Notes under the pieces: generated by a model | What the model saw: only the letters and a program-made list of their open reading frames with translations | Told to the model about the DNA's origin: nothing | Database searches by the model: none | Translations under genes and position numbers: made by a program | Source of the DNA: Chloromonas sp. AAM2 | Taxonomy: Eukaryota; Chlorophyta; Chlorophyceae; Chlamydomonadales; Chlamydomonadaceae | NCBI GenBank assembly: GCA_004335635.1 | Contig: QAXH01006611.1 | Coordinates: forward strand, 1 to 43,547 | DNA: 43,547 nucleotides | Reading direction: 5' to 3' | In this document: piece after piece, positions 40,817 to 43,547 of the stretch | Numbering within the stretch: position 1 is the first letter of the stretch | How the letters are laid out: each line of letters opens with the position of its first letter

Positions 40817-43547
40817 ATGGGGCCCCAGAAATCCGGTGCACTTACGCCGACATCATGTCGGGCGTCCACCGTGGCACCAAACTGTACCCTCGCAAATCGA
40901 CCGTTTACAGTGAGATTGGGGCCTTGCCCGATCCGCCAGCGCCTCATCAGACATGTTATCCTCGTCCAATGCCATCGAGAATCCAGGTCATCCAACTCTA
41001 TCCAGGGGTCACCAACACCGATACCGAGACAGCAGCCTCCTAGTATTGATGAGCGAGTCACGGACCTGACGACCATCAGCCGACTACCACACAGCACGAG
41101 AATTGCCGGGGAGTTGTCATTGATCGTCCCAACTTTGGCCATGCAGCTGGCTTTCTGTATGGCATCTCCTCAGGCCGTTGCAGCGGCTGCGCTCACTGCT
41201 GAGGTGGATGATGCCGTTGCAAGCATAGGCGGCGTGCCTCAAATCCCCCAGTGGTTGGCGAGACCTGACGTCCTTGACCTGCTGCTATCCAGCCCAGCCC
41301 TAGCAGCCAGCGTAGCAGCAGTCGCCCTATTACTGATTCCACGGGCAGTCAAGGTCAGTGGCCATTGGTGTTCAGTCGGTCTGAGCCGTATTGTTTATGG
41401 GATTAAGGTTTGGGTGGGACGCTGCTCTGGTATGGGTGAGACATTGGGTTGGGCTCACGTCTTGAGTCCATGCACCGGCCTGCCACAGCGCTCAACACAT
41501 CACACAGTGCAGTTTGCAGCATGTGATACACGTGAGACGGAAACCAGTGGTATGAGACGTGAACCATGTGACACGTGCGAAGCGGAACCATGTCACATTG
41601 AACAAGGCAGCATGCCGTGCACCTGCACTGGCCGCATTGCAGCGCTGCTGTCATCTCTGTTCTCCACGCTGCCGTAGCACTGACAGATCGTACATGAGTG
41701 CGGATTGCAGGAAACATGCACAAACATCAATGCCATGGTCGTACGCACGGTATGAACCTTGCATGGCATAGACTGGCCCGGTAGGCCATGGGCATTGATT
41801 CAACCACACCGGGCATTGATTGTCTGCATGCAGGGCGGTGTCAAGGTCGTAGCCCTGCCTGTGGCCACGCTGCTGGCAGTGTACATGGCTGCTGCCCACC
41901 CGGACACCACCAGTGCCACCGTCACAGGGGCGCTGCTGTGGGCACAGACACACCCAGCACTCACCAGCGCAGGTAATGTTTAATTCTCTATGTGATCATC
42001 CTTTAGGTAATGATCGTCCAGATGATGATAAAAACAGATATGTGAGGTGTATGACAGCCAGGCCTTTCCATACTTGACTTGTTTCATGCTTCTGTAGGTC
42101 GTGACCATTGTCACCTGCTTTGGCATACCTGATTGTCTGAAAGATATCTTGCGTTGACCTGCCTTGCACTCAGGGATCCTTTTCCTGGCTGGAGTGCTGC
42201 TGCTGCCCTCGGTTCTGTTAGGAGTGGGTGCAGCGGCTGCAGTCGTGACTCTGGTTAAGGTGGGTAGGCGAGCACGTGGTGATTTGATTCATTTGGTTCA
42301 TTATTGTTACATTCGATTTGGGCGCCAGGGAATTCAGCATGCACGGGCGCTCAATACAAAGAGCATGGTGCTCTTCAGGAGTTTGCTGTTGTCACATTTG
42401 GCTGAATGGTTTTACATGGATGTGTCAAGTCTTGGTTGCTGTCACACTCCAGCCAGCATTTCATCTGATCTGTGGGCAAAAGGAAAGGAAGACCAGCATG
42501 GGTGTAACGGTCATGGTGATGGTCATGGGTGCCTGCATACATAATGGTAGTGTAGTGCTTTAAAGTTTGACGTGATGCCTGGATAGGTGTTGAATGCCTG
42601 CATGCCTAACGATACTGCACTGCTCCAGAGCATGCTGTCACTACGTGCTTGCATGGCTACCCGTACAGAGCTTGATGTGGTGCATCAGTAGGTGTTGAAT
42701 GCCTGCATGCATGATTGAATTGCAGTGCTTCAGCGCTTGATGTGATGACGTGCTTGCTTGCCTATCCATACCGCAGGTAGCCGCCCTTGATCTGCCACCC
42801 CCGCCACCACTGCCCCAGCCACTGGTTGCCGCTCGTGATTTCATCTCACACCCCCCATGGCAACGCAATCCCTTATCCCTGGCTGCACCTACGCTGGCAT
42901 CCAACTCAGATGTGCCTCCCAGCAGTGGCTTTGGCAGCCAATCCGCAGTGCTACGCAGCCGACAGGGAACCCAAACACCAGGTACCGAAGCAGACAACAC
43001 AAGCGCATTCTCGTTACCTCAACTGCCACAACTGCCACATCTACCCAACTTCCAACTGTCGCCTGAGCTGTCTGACCGACTGGTGCAGTGGAAGGACTCC
43101 GTGCCTCCACTTCCTCCACAGTTCTCTGACAAAGTTACGGAATGGAAGGCATCTGTGGCCAGCAAAATGCCGCAAATGCCTGACTGGCCAGCTGCCCCTC
43201 AGCTGCCAAAGATGCCAGCAATGCCATCTTTGCCCAGCTTTCCCAGCATGCCACCAGCCACGACTATGTCCCAACCCCCTAGCTTGTCTGCCCTTCCAGC
43301 TGTACCGCCTGGTCCTGGGGAAGGCATTCCAGACGACAGCATTACCCCACCCATAGCACCATCTGAGACCCCTGAATTACCACCACCCACCACAGTGCTC
43401 CCAGACACCATCCCACCGCCGCCCACTCCCGCACCGCCCCTGCCTGTGCCCTTGCCAGAACCCCGCGTTGAGCCTGGCCCGGCGCCGCTGCCTTCCCGCC
43501 CCACCATCGTCCCGCCTGCCCCACCTGCCCAGCCCGCCCCATCACCC
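40817..43547 (+). CDS. Unrecognised membrane protein with proline-rich region (partial, runs off window)
   Basis: Join 40817-41353, 41834-41972, 42174-42259, 42777-43547 (open at the end); 511 codons so far, phases agree. The first ~110 residues are rich in Arg, Ser and Thr and poor in acidic residues, resembling an organelle-targeting leader (inference). Three hydrophobic segments follow: LAASVAAVALLLIP (about 163-176), VVALPVATLLAVYMAAA (184-200) and ILFLAGVLLLPSVLLGVGAA (227-246). After LPPPPPLPQPLV comes a Pro-rich, Met/Leu-Pro repeat region (QLPQLPHLPN, MPAMPSLPSFPSMPP) with two related segments (LSDRLVQWKDSVPP, FSDKVTEWKASVAS), ending in a pure Pro/Ala/Val tract. I recognise no family. 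An envelope or thylakoid membrane protein is possible. The start codon is the first in the open frame, and a shorter start is possible. Confidence 0.7.
42585..42711 (+). repeat. Repeated AGGTGTTGAATGCCTGCATG in intron 3
   Basis: The 20-mer occurs at about 42585 and again about 106 bp later, with weaker similarity in the following sequence (TGCTTGCATGGCTA / TGCTTGCTTGCCTA). It is a diverged tandem duplication within the intron of the membrane-protein gene. Confidence 0.55.

Overview
The window is nuclear DNA from a eukaryote, most likely a green alga (Chlorophyta). Its genes are cut into many short exons (19 to about 220 nt is typical) by GT-AG introns of roughly 100-1000 nt. TGTAA motifs, the usual chlorophyte polyadenylation signal, follow some stop codons. 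The recognisable proteins are a multi-FAS1 cell-surface protein, an FG-type Nup50, a Maf pyrophosphatase, a single-KH RNA-binding protein and a plant/algal-type ankyrin/GPCR-chaperone protein. GC content is moderate and simple repeats rich in TGCA are common. I cannot name the genus from the sequence. All gene models were built by hand from splice consensus and reading-frame phase, and none has transcript support.

Layout, left to right. 1-1320 (-): an RS-rich terminal exon and a tentative two-exon gene for a 98-residue protein. 2220-12322 (+): a 21-exon gene for a 749-residue secreted protein with four FAS1 domains and a C-terminal hydrophobic tail. 14449-17910 (-): a 9-exon Maf nucleotide pyrophosphatase, convergent with the FAS1 gene. 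18139-23352 (+): a 10-exon Nup50-like nucleoporin, divergent from Maf across 228 bp; it contains the 416-nt assembly gap (22468-22883), which falls inside an intron. 23353-28755: a poorly resolved region with a few coding-like exons on both strands and short duplicated segments. 28756-31035 (-): a 6-exon KH-domain protein. 32496-40412 (-): a 17-exon ankyrin/GPCR-chaperone protein of 937 residues. 40817 to the window end (+): the 5' part of a gene for an unrecognised membrane protein with a long proline-rich region, divergent from the ankyrin gene.

These genes are ordinary housekeeping and cell-surface genes and do not form a pathway. The most unusual signals are in gene architecture. (1) The four-FAS1 gene arose by tandem duplication of a two-domain, ten-exon block whose exon lengths are still almost identical. 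(2) One FAS1 exon has duplicated splice sites at both ends; the downstream donor would add 37 residues in frame. (3) In the Maf gene a perfect 36-bp triplication carries the 3' splice site, creating three equivalent in-frame acceptors 12 codons apart. (4) Introns of the ankyrin gene hold three minisatellites (15, 33 and 50 bp units), and a single 335-codon low-complexity exon interrupts its chaperone domain. I found no CRISPR array, rRNA, tRNA, intact transposon or obvious new multi-gene system.
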